This document shows, in pieces, positions 8,394 through 16,587 of a DNA stretch of 64,000 nucleotides; the stretch's first letter is position 1, and each line of letters starts with the position of its first letter. The notes under the pieces are model-generated. The model did not search any database. It worked only from the letters and a program-made list of their open reading frames with translations, and had not been told where the DNA came from. A program made the translations under genes and the position numbers. Source of the DNA: Bryobacterales bacterium (GTDB taxonomy: Bacteria; Acidobacteriota; Terriglobia; Bryobacterales; UBA6623); NCBI GenBank assembly GCA_022826925.1, contig JAJDTX010000159.1, forward strand, positions 37,252-101,251, read 5' to 3'.

Positions 8394-9331
8394 GTGAGAT
8401 CTTGCGCCGGTACGGTCACTCCCGCCATGCGGTAGGCGAGCAGCAACGCTCCGATGGCGCCATCATGCGCGGGCTTCTCGACGCGGCAGTGCTGCTCGCC
8501 GCAGCGGGACATGAAGGATTCCAGCACCCCGCGGCTGCGGAACACGCCGCCCGAGTAATGCACCGCAACCTGTCCTCGTGGCAGCTCGAGCATTCCGGTC
8601 ACGGTGACAGCCAGGTCGCCCAGAGCAAGGCCGGCCGCTTGCAAGACCTCGGTCGCGCAGCGATCCCCGGCTTCAGCGGCCGTGTCGATGTCAGGGGCTA
8701 GACGCGCGATTCTGTCTCGCGGCCAGTCGGGCCCGTAAAAGCAATGCATGGCCTTGTTGACGGAGTCCGCGCCAGTGACGCCGAGGAAAAGGTCTACGAG
8801 GTTGGTCTGATCCCCCCAGCCTTCTTCCGCCGCCAAGGCGAGCCGGACGGCCTTGCGGACGATGCTGAACGCGCCGCCCTCGTCTCCGAAAATGTAACCC
8901 CATCCGCCGCAGCGAACTTTCTTGCCAGCAGTGTCCTTGGCGAGGGCGATCGATCCCGTGCCCGCGATTACGATCGCTCCGGCGCCGCCTTGCACAGCGC
9001 CCTCGAGCGCGACCTCGGCATCGTCGAATACGCGAATTGCGTCGGCGCGGACGATTCCAGCAATCAGATCCCGCTTGTCGGCGGGACCGCCGCTCATGCC
9101 GAAGCAAGCCGCCTCGAATTCGGTGGCGACAGGCAAGCCTGCCACGCCCAGCGCATCATCTACCACGGCAGAAACGGCAGTCCTCAGCTTGGACCGTCCC
9201 TCGCTCTTCGACGCGTGGTTGCACGGACCGGCCCTGCCCCGCCCCAACACCTTGCCGCCGGCGTCTCCGATCACGGCCTCGGTCGAAGACTGGCCGCCGT
9301 CGACGCCGAGAAACAAGCGTCCCGCCGCCAT
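8390..9331 (-). CDS. BadF/BadG/BcrA/BcrD-type ATPase, likely N-acetylglucosamine-kinase-like
   Basis: 313 aa of the ASKHA fold. The phosphate-1 loop is FLGVDGGQSSTEAVI, the phosphate-2/adenosine region includes GAIVIAGTGSIAL, and a conserved GGWGYIFGDEGGAF follows, which is diagnostic of the family that includes eukaryotic NAGK and bacterial amino-sugar kinases. A sugar kinase role is more plausible than a benzoyl-CoA reductase activator, because there is no reductase nearby and the CxG iron-sulfur motif is missing. It starts 3 bp after the upstream gene and overlaps alkA by 4 bp. Confidence 0.85.
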   Translation of the reverse strand: MAAGRLFLGVDGGQSSTEAVIGDAGGKVLGRGRAGPCNHASKSEGRSKLRTAVSAVVDDALGVAGLPVATEFEAACFGMSGGPADKRDLIAGIVRADAIRVFDDAEVALEGAVQGGAGAIVIAGTGSIALAKDTAGKKVRCGGWGYIFGDEGGAFSIVRKAVRLALAAEEGWGDQTNLVDLFLGVTGADSVNKAMHCFYGPDWPRDRIARLAPDIDTAAEAGDRCATEVLQAAGLALGDLAVTVTGMLELPRGQVAVHYSGGVFRSRGVLESFMSRCGEQHCRVEKPAHDGAIGALLLAYRMAGVTVPAQDLT

Positions 9332-9334
9332 CGG

Positions 9335-9865
9335 CTAGATTCCGATCGCGTTGCGGTAGCAATAGCGCATCAACAGTTGCCACTCTTGCATCTGCAGGTC
9401 GATCAAGTCGGTGGGTTCCGAGTTCCCGGCCGCCGCCGCGCAGCAGCGGTCGACAAACGCGTAGGGATCCCAACGGGAGCCGGCTCGAGCCTCTAGCTCG
9501 CCGAAGACGGGATGCGTGCCGACACGCCGGAACCAGTACTTCGCATTGCTCCAATCGCCTTCCTGGCGATGCATGATGCCGTGCCAATAGCTTCCGGACG
9601 CGGACGGGATGCCCTGCGAAATCCTGTGGGACTCGTCCAGCGCCGAAAAATACAGGTAGAGGCCGGACTGGACGCACTTGGCGAATTCGCGGTCCTTGGT
9701 CGCGCCGCCCTCGAAGAGGTCCTCAGGTTTCAGCCGCCTGAGCTCGCCCAGTTGCGGGCTGTCCGCCGGAGCCTCGGGCACCAGCGGCATCGAAAGCAGC
9801 GTCGCGTCTCCCGGGGATAGCAGCGAGCGGATTCGCGGCCCGAATTCTGACGGGTCCAGTTGCAT
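9335..9865 (-). CDS. Conserved hypothetical protein
   Basis: 176 aa, soluble, with no signal peptide or membrane segment. The most distinctive stretch is SGSYWHGIMHRQEGDWSNAK followed by YWFRRVGTHPVF, rich in aromatic residues, histidine and arginine like a ligand or catalytic site. I have an impression of similar sequences in Acidobacteriota and Planctomycetota, without a known function. It sits 49 bp after the transporter gene and 3 bp before the kinase, so it is inside the leftward operon. A link to sugar metabolism with the kinase is only a guess. Confidence 0.75.
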   Translation of the reverse strand: MQLDPSEFGPRIRSLLSPGDATLLSMPLVPEAPADSPQLGELRRLKPEDLFEGGATKDREFAKCVQSGLYLYFSALDESHRISQGIPSASGSYWHGIMHRQEGDWSNAKYWFRRVGTHPVFGELEARAGSRWDPYAFVDRCCAAAAGNSEPTDLIDLQMQEWQLLMRYCYRNAIGI

Positions 9866-9914
9866 GTGGTCCTTTACGGTAGCGAGCCCGGCCGAGTCGG
9901 GTCAATCGCCGCCG

Positions 9915-11186
9915 CTAGGGCAAGCTTGGCACGGACGCTCCGGAAGATCCCCCGAAAATCGAGAACCCCGCCAGCGCCACCGACAGCCCGATCAGCAGCA
10001 GCACGGCGGCCCAGGCGATGAGATTGTACACGGGCCCGTTGGTCCACTCGTGCATCAAGTCCTTGCGATTGACCAGCTTGAGGACGATGATCATCACCAC
10101 CGGCAGCAGGACACCGTTCAGAACCTGCGAGAGCAGGATCATCGGCACGATGGGAAAATCCGGGATCAGCACCACGCCCGCGCCTAGCGCGATCAGCAAC
10201 GTATACATCCAGTAGAAGGACGGTGCCTCGTCGAAGTCGTGGTCAACGCCCGATTCGAGGCCCAGCCCCTCGCACACGGTGTACGCGGTGGACAGCGGCA
10301 AGATGCTCGCTGCGAACAGCGATGCACACAGCAGGCCGCCCGCGAACAGGGCGTACGCATAGGCACCGAGCGGCCTGAGGGCCTCGGCGGCCTCCGCGGC
10401 GCTGGAAATCGATCGCGGCCCCTCCTCCCAGATCGCACCGGCGCAGGCCACGATGATGAAGAACGCGACCGCCGCCATCATGACGCAGCCGGCGACGACC
10501 TCGATGCGCGTGTCGCGATACTGGGTGCTGTCGATGCCCTTCTCGACGATGGCCGCCTGCAGGTAGAACTGCATCCAGGGAGCCACCGAAGTGCCGACAA
10601 GGCCGACCAGCACCGCGATATACGAGCGATCCGCCAGCATCACCGGACGGACCGAGCTGCTCAACGCAGCGCCCCAGTCCGGCTCGACCAAGATGGCCGA
10701 GATTACGTAGGCGAGATAGAACACGCTGGCGGCAAGGAAGACCTTCTCGACGCTTTGGTAGGTTCCCTTGACGACCAAGAACCAAACCAGCAGCGCTCCG
10801 AGCGGCACCGACACGTAGCGGCTGACCGGCAGCAGTTCCATCGCGCCCGCGACGCCCGCGAAATTAGCCGCGATGTTGGTGAAATTCACCACGAGGAGCA
10901 GGCCCATGACGATCACCGTCATGCGCAGCCCGAACTCCTCGCGAATCAGGTCGGAGAGGCCCTTGCCCGTAACCGCTCCCATGCGCGAGCACATCTCTTG
11001 GTTCACCACCAGCAGCAGCGTGATCGGCAGCAGTGTCCACAGCGGCACGTAGCCCCAGCGCGCGCCGGCCTCCGAGTAGGTGAAGATGCCGCCCGCGTCG
11101 TTGTCGACCATGGCGGTGATGAAGCCCGGCCCCAGGACGGCCAGGAACGTCAGCAGCCGCCCGCGCACGCGCTTGAGCACAGCCAT
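9915..11186 (-). CDS. Nramp (SLC11)-family transporter with non-canonical metal site
   Basis: 423 aa, about 11 hydrophobic segments. The first helix starts GPGFITAM as in Nramp, but the metal-binding DPGN is DAGG. In helix 6 the usual A-x-x-M-P-H is replaced by TSVAPW, so the methionine that favours Mn/Fe/Cd over Mg/Ca is missing. Loss of that methionine is a mark of Nramp-related magnesium transporters, as I recall, so Mg2+ rather than Mn2+ is the likelier cargo. The ATG directly abuts the stop of the PRC/MgtE_N/CBS gene with no gap. Proton coupling is uncertain. The function is inferred from the altered site and the partner. Confidence 0.85.
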   Translation of the reverse strand: MAVLKRVRGRLLTFLAVLGPGFITAMVDNDAGGIFTYSEAGARWGYVPLWTLLPITLLLVVNQEMCSRMGAVTGKGLSDLIREEFGLRMTVIVMGLLLVVNFTNIAANFAGVAGAMELLPVSRYVSVPLGALLVWFLVVKGTYQSVEKVFLAASVFYLAYVISAILVEPDWGAALSSSVRPVMLADRSYIAVLVGLVGTSVAPWMQFYLQAAIVEKGIDSTQYRDTRIEVVAGCVMMAAVAFFIIVACAGAIWEEGPRSISSAAEAAEALRPLGAYAYALFAGGLLCASLFAASILPLSTAYTVCEGLGLESGVDHDFDEAPSFYWMYTLLIALGAGVVLIPDFPIVPMILLSQVLNGVLLPVVMIIVLKLVNRKDLMHEWTNGPVYNLIAWAAVLLLIGLSVALAGFSIFGGSSGASVPSLP

Positions 11187-12464
11187 CTAGAGTCCCCGGT
11201 CGGGCTCCGGGATCAGCATCCCTATGACGTCATCAGCCGTGATCGCGCCCTGCAGGCAGCCCTCTTCGTCCACCACCGGGAGGGCGTACAGGTTGTACTT
11301 GTCAAACAGCTCGACCACTTCATCCGCCGCCGCGTCCATGGAGACTCGGACAGTCTCGCGGTAAGCCAGGGAGATGGCCGGGGTGTCCGGCATCGCCACG
11401 GCCAGGCGGCCGAACGGGACCGAAGCCACCAAGCGCCCGTCCGGTTGCACCAAGAAGACGTGCGTCAGCCGCTTGAGCTGGGAATCGTCGCCGCGCAAGT
11501 TCTCAATGATGTCGCCGACGGTCGCATCCGCAGGCTGGGCCAGATGGCGCGTGCCCATCATCCCGGCGGCGGTGTCGTCCTCGTACTCGAGCAGTTCGGA
11601 CACCTCGTCGGCGGGCTCGGGCTCCATGTCCCGGACGATCTCCTCGCGCTCGATCTCGTCGAGCTGGGCAAGCGCGTCGGCAGCTTCCGCAGGGTCCATT
11701 TCTTCGAGAATGTCAGCCGCGCGGCCCGAGTCCAGCAACCGCAAGATCGAAGTCTTGACGGTGGGCTTGACCTCCTCGAGCGTCTCCGCCGCCACCTCCT
11801 CGTCGAGCGTCTCGAACAGGGCCTCGCGCTCTTCGGAGCCGAGTTCCTCGACAATATCGGCCAAGTCGGCAGGATGGATGCCCTCCAGCCGGTCGTGCGA
11901 GATCAGCAGCCGCAGGCGCCGCTGCGGATCGGGCTCGACGATGTTGCAAGCCTCCCAGGGGATCGAGTTGGGGGGCAGACGGTCTTGAATCGCGCGGATA
12001 GTCCGGTTGGGCAGGATCCCCTCGGTCAGGCGCCGGAACGCGCCCTGCATCCCCACCCCGACCTCGTGGACCCACAGCTGTTCGTTGCCGTTCTCCGTGA
12101 TGCGCAGCGCTAGGTCGTTGACGCGCACCACCTTGCGCCCGTTGACATCGATGATCTGCTGGTCCAAGAGATCCTTGGTCAGCAGCAGGTGATAGTCGTC
12201 CCCGTAGTACGGTGCGAAGTTCTCGTCGGAAAGGTGGATACCGTCCTCTCCGAATGTCCGGATCTGGTCCCAGCGGATCGCAAACTTAGTGCGGCCGCTG
12301 CCAAACAAGAAACGCGAAATGCGCTGGGGGTGCTCTCTAGGGAATACGGCGGCCTCGCGCACGCGCCCAATCCTGGCGCCGTGCGGGCCGATCAACCGCA
12401 GGCCGGTCAGCTCGGTCAGGTAGACCAGCCGCGGGAATTCTGTCCGTGCACTCTCCATGGCCAT
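11187..12464 (-). CDS. PRC-barrel / MgtE N-terminal / CBS-pair protein without transport domain
   Basis: 425 aa from the ATG at 12464; the ATG at 12458 is equally possible, and neither has a clear SD. The open frame extends to 12980 but is antisense to or inside the enolase there. Order: a PRC-barrel-like region (residues about 5-95), an MgtE_N superhelical domain (about 190-300, with HPADLADIVEEL and ILEEMDPAEAADAL) and a CBS pair to the C-terminus. These are the cytosolic Mg2+-sensing parts of the MgtE channel, but its five-helix membrane domain is absent. It directly precedes the Nramp-like gene, so it probably gates or senses for that transporter. The many acidic residues suit Mg2+ binding. 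Confidence 0.85.
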   Translation of the reverse strand: MAMESARTEFPRLVYLTELTGLRLIGPHGARIGRVREAAVFPREHPQRISRFLFGSGRTKFAIRWDQIRTFGEDGIHLSDENFAPYYGDDYHLLLTKDLLDQQIIDVNGRKVVRVNDLALRITENGNEQLWVHEVGVGMQGAFRRLTEGILPNRTIRAIQDRLPPNSIPWEACNIVEPDPQRRLRLLISHDRLEGIHPADLADIVEELGSEEREALFETLDEEVAAETLEEVKPTVKTSILRLLDSGRAADILEEMDPAEAADALAQLDEIEREEIVRDMEPEPADEVSELLEYEDDTAAGMMGTRHLAQPADATVGDIIENLRGDDSQLKRLTHVFLVQPDGRLVASVPFGRLAVAMPDTPAISLAYRETVRVSMDAAADEVVELFDKYNLYALPVVDEEGCLQGAITADDVIGMLIPEPDRGL

Positions 12465-12571
12465 GCAGCCGTGCGTGCGACAGCCGCGCCGCAGCGCGGC
12501 CGAGCCACACCGGCCTCGCGCTCGCGTCGCGACTTCCAGGGTCGTCAAGCATCGTTGACGCGGACTCCTCC

Positions 12572-13870
12572 CTAGAACCCATGATGCCCCAGCGGGCGGA
12601 CCGGTGCAAGCCCCTCGGGCCGGCCGCCGTCGAATCCGGCCTCGATCCGCAAGAGGCGGTTGTACTTGGCGAGGCGCTCGGAGCGGGTCACGGAGCCGAC
12701 CTTGACGTGGCCCGCCCCGGTCGCAACGGCTAGGTCGGCCAGAAAACTGTCCTCGGTCTCGCCCGAGCGCGCCGACACGACGGCTGCGAAGCCCGCTTCC
12801 TCGGCCCTGTCCACAACCTGCAATGTCTCGCGCAGAGTCCCGACTTGGTTCATCTTCACGAGCACCGCGTTGGCCGCGCGCTCGGCGATGGCTCGCTCCA
12901 GCCTGGCGGAGTTGGTGGCCAACAGGTCGTCGCCGACCAAGGCGCAGCGCCCTCCCAAGCTTGCGCAGGCCCGCTTCCAACCGTCCCAGTCGTCCTCGGC
13001 CAGCCCGTCCTCGATCGACACGATCGGGTACCGGGAGACCCAGTGCCGGAATAGCCCAACCATGCCGTCACTGTCGAGCTGGCGGTCCTCGCTGGACAGG
13101 CGATAGGCACCGTCGCGGTAGAAATGCGTGGCTGCGGCGTCGATCGCGATCGAGACCTGGCGCCCAGGCTCGTAGCCGGCCGATTCGATGGCGCGGACCA
13201 TGTATTCCAAAGCCTGTTCGTTGGCATCGAGGCGCGGCCCCCAGCCGCCCTCGTCGGCCACGCCTGCCGGCGCCCGCCCGTCTGCCGCCAGCAGCTTGCC
13301 CATGCTGCGGTGGATCGCGGCTGCCGCTTCCAGAGCTCCGGCGAACGTCTCCGCCCCGTGCGGCACGGCGAGGAAGTCTTGGAACTCGATCTGGCGCCCT
13401 GCGTGCAGCCCTCCCGAGAGGATATTCACCATCGGCACGGGAATCTTCGCCGGCCGGCCGCCAGCCAGCAGGCGCCACAGCGGCAGGCCGGCCGATTTCG
13501 CGTGCAGGCGGGCCAAGGCGCACGAGACCGCCAGGATCGCGTTGGCCCCCAGGCGCGACTTGTCCGGCGTGCCATCGAGTTCGATCATGGCGCGGTCGGC
13601 GCGGTCGCGCTCGTCGATCGGCCAGCCTCGCAACTCGTTGGCGATGGGGCCGTTAACGCTCTCGACCGCCCGCAGAACGGCGCGCCCGGCATAGGCGCCG
13701 GACGAGCCGTCGCGCAGTTCCTTGGCCTCGTGCCGTCCGGTCGAAGCCCCTGACGGTACCTGCGCCGACGCTGCCGTGCCGTCCTCCAGGGAAGCCTCGG
13801 CTTCGACGGTCGGATTGCCGCGCGAATCGAGCACTTGAAGCGCCCGCAAGGTCTTCAGCCGTGCAGCCAT
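12572..13870 (-). CDS. Enolase homologue with altered active site
   Basis: 432 aa from the ATG at 13870. Overall it is clearly enolase: DSRGNPTVEAE, SGASTG, ADEGGWGP, SIEDGLAEDDWDGW, LVGDDLLATN, LVKMNQVGTL and RSGETEDS are all present, with catalytic equivalents E207 and K339 and H156 retained. Compared with E. coli, H369 is alanine (A367, codon 12770-12772), E167 is aspartate (D165), and the HADN/HAGN asparagine is arginine. It may be a weak enolase, a moonlighting paralogue, or an enzyme for another 2-phospho-acid. It is divergent from the oxidoreductase at 13943 and 107 bp upstream of the PRC/MgtE_N/CBS gene. I left the symbol blank because of the substitutions. Confidence 0.85.
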   Translation of the reverse strand: MAARLKTLRALQVLDSRGNPTVEAEASLEDGTAASAQVPSGASTGRHEAKELRDGSSGAYAGRAVLRAVESVNGPIANELRGWPIDERDRADRAMIELDGTPDKSRLGANAILAVSCALARLHAKSAGLPLWRLLAGGRPAKIPVPMVNILSGGLHAGRQIEFQDFLAVPHGAETFAGALEAAAAIHRSMGKLLAADGRAPAGVADEGGWGPRLDANEQALEYMVRAIESAGYEPGRQVSIAIDAAATHFYRDGAYRLSSEDRQLDSDGMVGLFRHWVSRYPIVSIEDGLAEDDWDGWKRACASLGGRCALVGDDLLATNSARLERAIAERAANAVLVKMNQVGTLRETLQVVDRAEEAGFAAVVSARSGETEDSFLADLAVATGAGHVKVGSVTRSERLAKYNRLLRIEAGFDGGRPEGLAPVRPLGHHGF

Positions 13871-13925
13871 CAATTCAGGCTACCAGCGCCCCTAAGATTG
13901 AGTAGTCAAAGGCGCGGTGATGCCG

Positions 13926-13931
13926 TACTAT
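13926..13931 (+). promoter_or_regulatory. -10-like hexamer TACTAT of the oxidoreductase gene
   Basis: TACTAT ends 11 bp before the ATG at 13943, with no Shine-Dalgarno sequence between. Transcription would start about 5 bp before the ATG. Several other genes in the window show the same arrangement. No convincing -35 box is seen. Confidence 0.4.
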
Positions 13932-13942
13932 GAGTTGCAGAT

Positions 13943-15184
13943 ATGTCTACCTCGCCAAGCCTTAGCCGCCGCACTTTCGTCGCCGGCGCTACTGCCGCAG
14001 CCGCCGCCCGACAGGCCCTGACTGCGAAGAGCGCCGCCCGGATCGTCGGTGCCAACGAGCGGCTGCATGTCGGCATGATCGGTGCCGGCGGCAACGCCAA
14101 CGGCCACATGCGGGCCTTGAAGAGGCTGGCCGAACCCGACAACGTCGAGATCGCCGCGGTCTGCGATATCTACGGCCCGCGTCGCGAGGCGGCGGCCGAG
14201 TCCACCGGCGGCAAGCCGTTCAAGGACTACCGTCGGCTGCTGGAGCATTCCGGCCTCGACTACGTGACCATCTCGGTGCCCGAGCACTGGCATGCGCCGA
14301 TCACCTTGGACGCGGCCGACGCAGGCCTGCACGTCTACGTGGAGAAGCCGCTGACCTACTCGATCGACGAGGGGCTGGCGGTCGTGAAGAAGGTGCGAAG
14401 CACGGGGATCACCCTGCAGTGCGGCATCCAGGGCATGTCCGACGACTCCTACGAGACCGCGGCCGAGTTGATCAAGCAAGGGGCCATTGGCAAGGTCGTG
14501 ATGGCCCACATCGACTACTCCCGCAACCATCTCGAGGACTTCTGGGTGCGGGATCCCGATCCGGACGTCCAGCCCGGCGTCAATCTGGACTGGAAGACCT
14601 ACCTCGGCAAGGCCAAGAAGCGGCCGTGGGATCCCGCACGCTTCTTCTCGTGGCGCCGCTACTGGGACTATTCGGGCGGAATCGCCACCGACCTGTTCGT
14701 GCACCGACTCGCGCGCATCGTCCGCGCATGCGGCTTGACGGTGCCCTCACGGGTGGTCGCGACCGGCGGCCAGTACTTCTTCAACGGCGGGGCGGAGGTG
14801 CCCGACACGTTCAACGCCCTGCTGGAGTATCCCGAGGGCGTCAACGTTCTGCTCGTCTCGTCCTTGGCCAACCAGTCAAAGATCCGCCACGTCATCCGCG
14901 GCAACAAGGGCACCATTGAGTTCAGCCGGGACGGCTTCAGCCTAGAACCGGAACCAATCCACGAGAGCGATGTCCAGACCCGCCTGCACAAGAAGAGCGG
15001 CGGCGAGGACATGGCGCTGCACCACCACAACCTCCACAACGCGATCCGCGTCGGCGAGGCCCTCAAGTGCGACGCCGAGTTCGCATTTAACGTCTCGATG
15101 GCCTGCCAGATGACGGTCGAGTCATTCCGCAAGAAGAAGTCGCTGGCGTGGGACCGGCGCAGGCAGCGACTCGTCAAAACCTAG
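13943..15184 (+). CDS. Gfo/Idh/MocA family oxidoreductase, Tat-exported
   Basis: 413 aa. The Tat signal is SRRTFVAGA with an alanine-rich hydrophobic segment. The NAD(P)-binding fold begins VGMIGAGGNANGH, the conserved EKPLTYS carries the catalytic-type lysine, and HWHAP matches the family. The C-terminal domain (FNALLEYPEGVNVLLVSSLA, then IRGNKGTIEFS) is the GFO_IDH_MocA_C type found in exported acidobacterial and planctomycete members. It probably oxidises or epimerises a sugar or cyclitol in the periplasm, substrate unknown. It is transcribed divergently from the enolase homologue, with a TACTAT -10-like hexamer at 13926. Confidence 0.9.
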   Translation: MSTSPSLSRRTFVAGATAAAAARQALTAKSAARIVGANERLHVGMIGAGGNANGHMRALKRLAEPDNVEIAAVCDIYGPRREAAAESTGGKPFKDYRRLLEHSGLDYVTISVPEHWHAPITLDAADAGLHVYVEKPLTYSIDEGLAVVKKVRSTGITLQCGIQGMSDDSYETAAELIKQGAIGKVVMAHIDYSRNHLEDFWVRDPDPDVQPGVNLDWKTYLGKAKKRPWDPARFFSWRRYWDYSGGIATDLFVHRLARIVRACGLTVPSRVVATGGQYFFNGGAEVPDTFNALLEYPEGVNVLLVSSLANQSKIRHVIRGNKGTIEFSRDGFSLEPEPIHESDVQTRLHKKSGGEDMALHHHNLHNAIRVGEALKCDAEFAFNVSMACQMTVESFRKKKSLAWDRRRQRLVKT

Positions 15185-15252
15185 CTCAAGGCCTTGCGGC
15201 TAGCGCTCGGGCCGAGTTAACGCGGGCCGCCTCTCGATCTAGAACGGGAGCG

Positions 15253-15486
15253 GTGCGGATCGGGCTCCGTATCTTGAAGCCGGAGACGGTGCAGTGGCTG
15301 CGACGGGAGCTGCAGCGCGGGGAGCTGTCGTGGGCGGCTCTGGGACGCGGTCTGCGCGAGCAGGAGGGCTGGCGCCCGCCTCCAAGGAACGAGGTGCCTT
15401 GGCCGGTTGCGCGCAAACGCAAGGCATGGCGCGCTCCTAGCGGGCCCGCACGCTCCCCGATGATTCCAGCGTCAGGCTTGACGTAG
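15253..15486 (+). pseudogene. Possible remnant of a DUF4338/transposase-like N-terminal region
   Basis: A 77-codon frame from a GTG at 15253 contains ETVQWLRRELQRGELSWAAL followed by GRGLREQEGW, which resembles the short helix-turn-helix-like start of DUF4338 proteins. Nothing follows that would complete the family, and the rest is arginine/proline-rich and looks non-coding. It occupies most of the 389-bp gap between the oxidoreductase and the bactofilin. I regard it as a decayed fragment at best; a random open frame in G+C-rich DNA is the alternative. Confidence 0.3.
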
Positions 15487-15561
15487 CGCTAGACAGAACG
15501 TGACGGTTGTGCGTCGATTGTGAATGAATTGTGAATGCGGGGGAGGGCCGCAACCGTTTGC

Positions 15562-15567
15562 TAACAT
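15562..15567 (+). promoter_or_regulatory. -10-like hexamer TAACAT of the bactofilin gene
   Basis: TAACAT ends 6 bp before the bactofilin ATG at 15574. If used, the transcript would start at or next to the start codon. A direct repeat of TTGTGAATG lies about 30-50 bp further upstream. No SD sequence is present. Confidence 0.4.
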
Positions 15568-15573
15568 TGATTC

Positions 15574-15948
15574 ATGGCAAGTATTTCCCCGTCCGCTTCC
15601 ACTCAAGACCCCGGCTCGCGCTTGGGCAGCACTACTCGTCTGATAGGAGATATCGTCGCGGACGAGCCACTATTGATCGTCGGCAAGTTCAAGGGAAGCA
15701 TCAAGTCGAAGTCGAACGAAGTCACCGTGGCCGAGAAAGCCGAGGTGGAGGCAGACATAGTTGCCGCCAAGGTTTCGGTGTCAGGCCAGGTCAAGGGCAG
15801 CGTCACTGGGCTCAAGGGCGCCAGATTCACCGGCACCGCGGTAATGACCGGCAAATTGACCACGACTAGCGAATTCGTCGTCGAGAAGGGCGCGGTATTC
15901 CGCGGTCAGGTCGACTACATGTCCGAAGGCAATAACAACCACAAGTAA
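15574..15948 (+). CDS. Bactofilin (polymer-forming cytoskeletal protein)
   Basis: 124 aa. A flexible polar N-terminal tail of about 20 residues is followed by the hydrophobic, repetitive beta-helix core of bactofilins (LIGDIVADEPLLIVGKFKGSI, then VSVSGQVKGSV and FVVEKGAVFRGQVDY), with strands recurring every 16-20 residues. A polar tail with N/H/K ends it. Bactofilins self-assemble without nucleotide into filaments that place cell-wall enzymes or organise the envelope. No peptidase or peptidoglycan partner lies next to it. It is convergent with the methyltransferase gene. Confidence 0.85.
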   Translation: MASISPSASTQDPGSRLGSTTRLIGDIVADEPLLIVGKFKGSIKSKSNEVTVAEKAEVEADIVAAKVSVSGQVKGSVTGLKGARFTGTAVMTGKLTTTSEFVVEKGAVFRGQVDYMSEGNNNHK

Positions 15949-15975
15949 CTGCGTTATCGGCGGCTCAGCCGGGCA

Positions 15976-16587
15976 TTAGCCGACAGGCTTGCGAGCTTCG
16001 ACGCTCTTCACTACATCCAAATAGTGCAGGGTGACGGATTGCACCTCGAACCCGGCCTTGCGAACGTTGGCCACGGTGGGCCGGTTCATCTCGGGCCCGT
16101 AGCGGCGCGTGAACGGCGTGCACATGTGCAGCATCGCGTTGAACGGGAACCAGCGGCTGCCAGTGTGCTCGAACATGCGCAGCGTGCCTCCGGGGCGCAA
16201 CACGCGCATGAGCTGGGACAGGCCCTCGACCGGCTCCGATACCGAGCAGAACGTGCACGAGGTGTAGGCCTGGTCGAAAGACTCGTCCTGGAAGGCCAGT
16301 TGCCGGACGTCCATTTGGTGCAACCGGATCTGTCCGTCGTACTCGCGGCGGCGCATGGCGGCGCGCTCCAGCATCCGCTCGCTCACATCCACCGCCTCGA
16401 TCGAGCGGCCGGGCGGGAAGAACTGAAAATCGATGCCCGTCCCGGCCGCGACGAATAGCACCCGTCCGTGCATGCCGCTGAACAATTCGGTCTTGAAGCG
16501 CGCCCAGCGGCGCTCGGCCGCGCGTGCGATGAAGCCATCGTAGGATCCAGCCGCGCCGTTCCACTTCGCGCGGTCAGTCAGGGACAT
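15976..16587 (-). CDS. Class I SAM-dependent methyltransferase (UbiE-like)
   Basis: 203 aa. Motif I reads LFVAAGTGIDFQFF and is followed by an acidic residue closing strand 2 (IEAVDVS), motif II-like IRLHQMDVRQLAF, then the typical SVSEPVEGLSQLMRVLRPGG segment of UbiE/Coq5-like enzymes. It methylates a small molecule or lipid; the acceptor is unknown. The start overlaps the upstream membrane protein gene by 10 bp. It is the last gene of the leftward run that begins with the DUF1553 gene. Confidence 0.85.
   Translation of the reverse strand: MSLTDRAKWNGAAGSYDGFIARAAERRWARFKTELFSGMHGRVLFVAAGTGIDFQFFPPGRSIEAVDVSERMLERAAMRRREYDGQIRLHQMDVRQLAFQDESFDQAYTSCTFCSVSEPVEGLSQLMRVLRPGGTLRMFEHTGSRWFPFNAMLHMCTPFTRRYGPEMNRPTVANVRKAGFEVQSVTLHYLDVVKSVEARKPVG

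Noticed and set aside
10239..12113. 624-codon open frame on the plus strand
   Set aside because: It is antisense to the Nramp-like and MgtE_N/CBS genes, with low-complexity His/Arg/Asp-rich sequence and no domain.
12823..13656. 277-codon arginine/proline/serine-rich frame on the plus strand
   Set aside because: It is a shadow of the enolase homologue on the opposite strand; its composition is typical of out-of-frame G+C-rich DNA.
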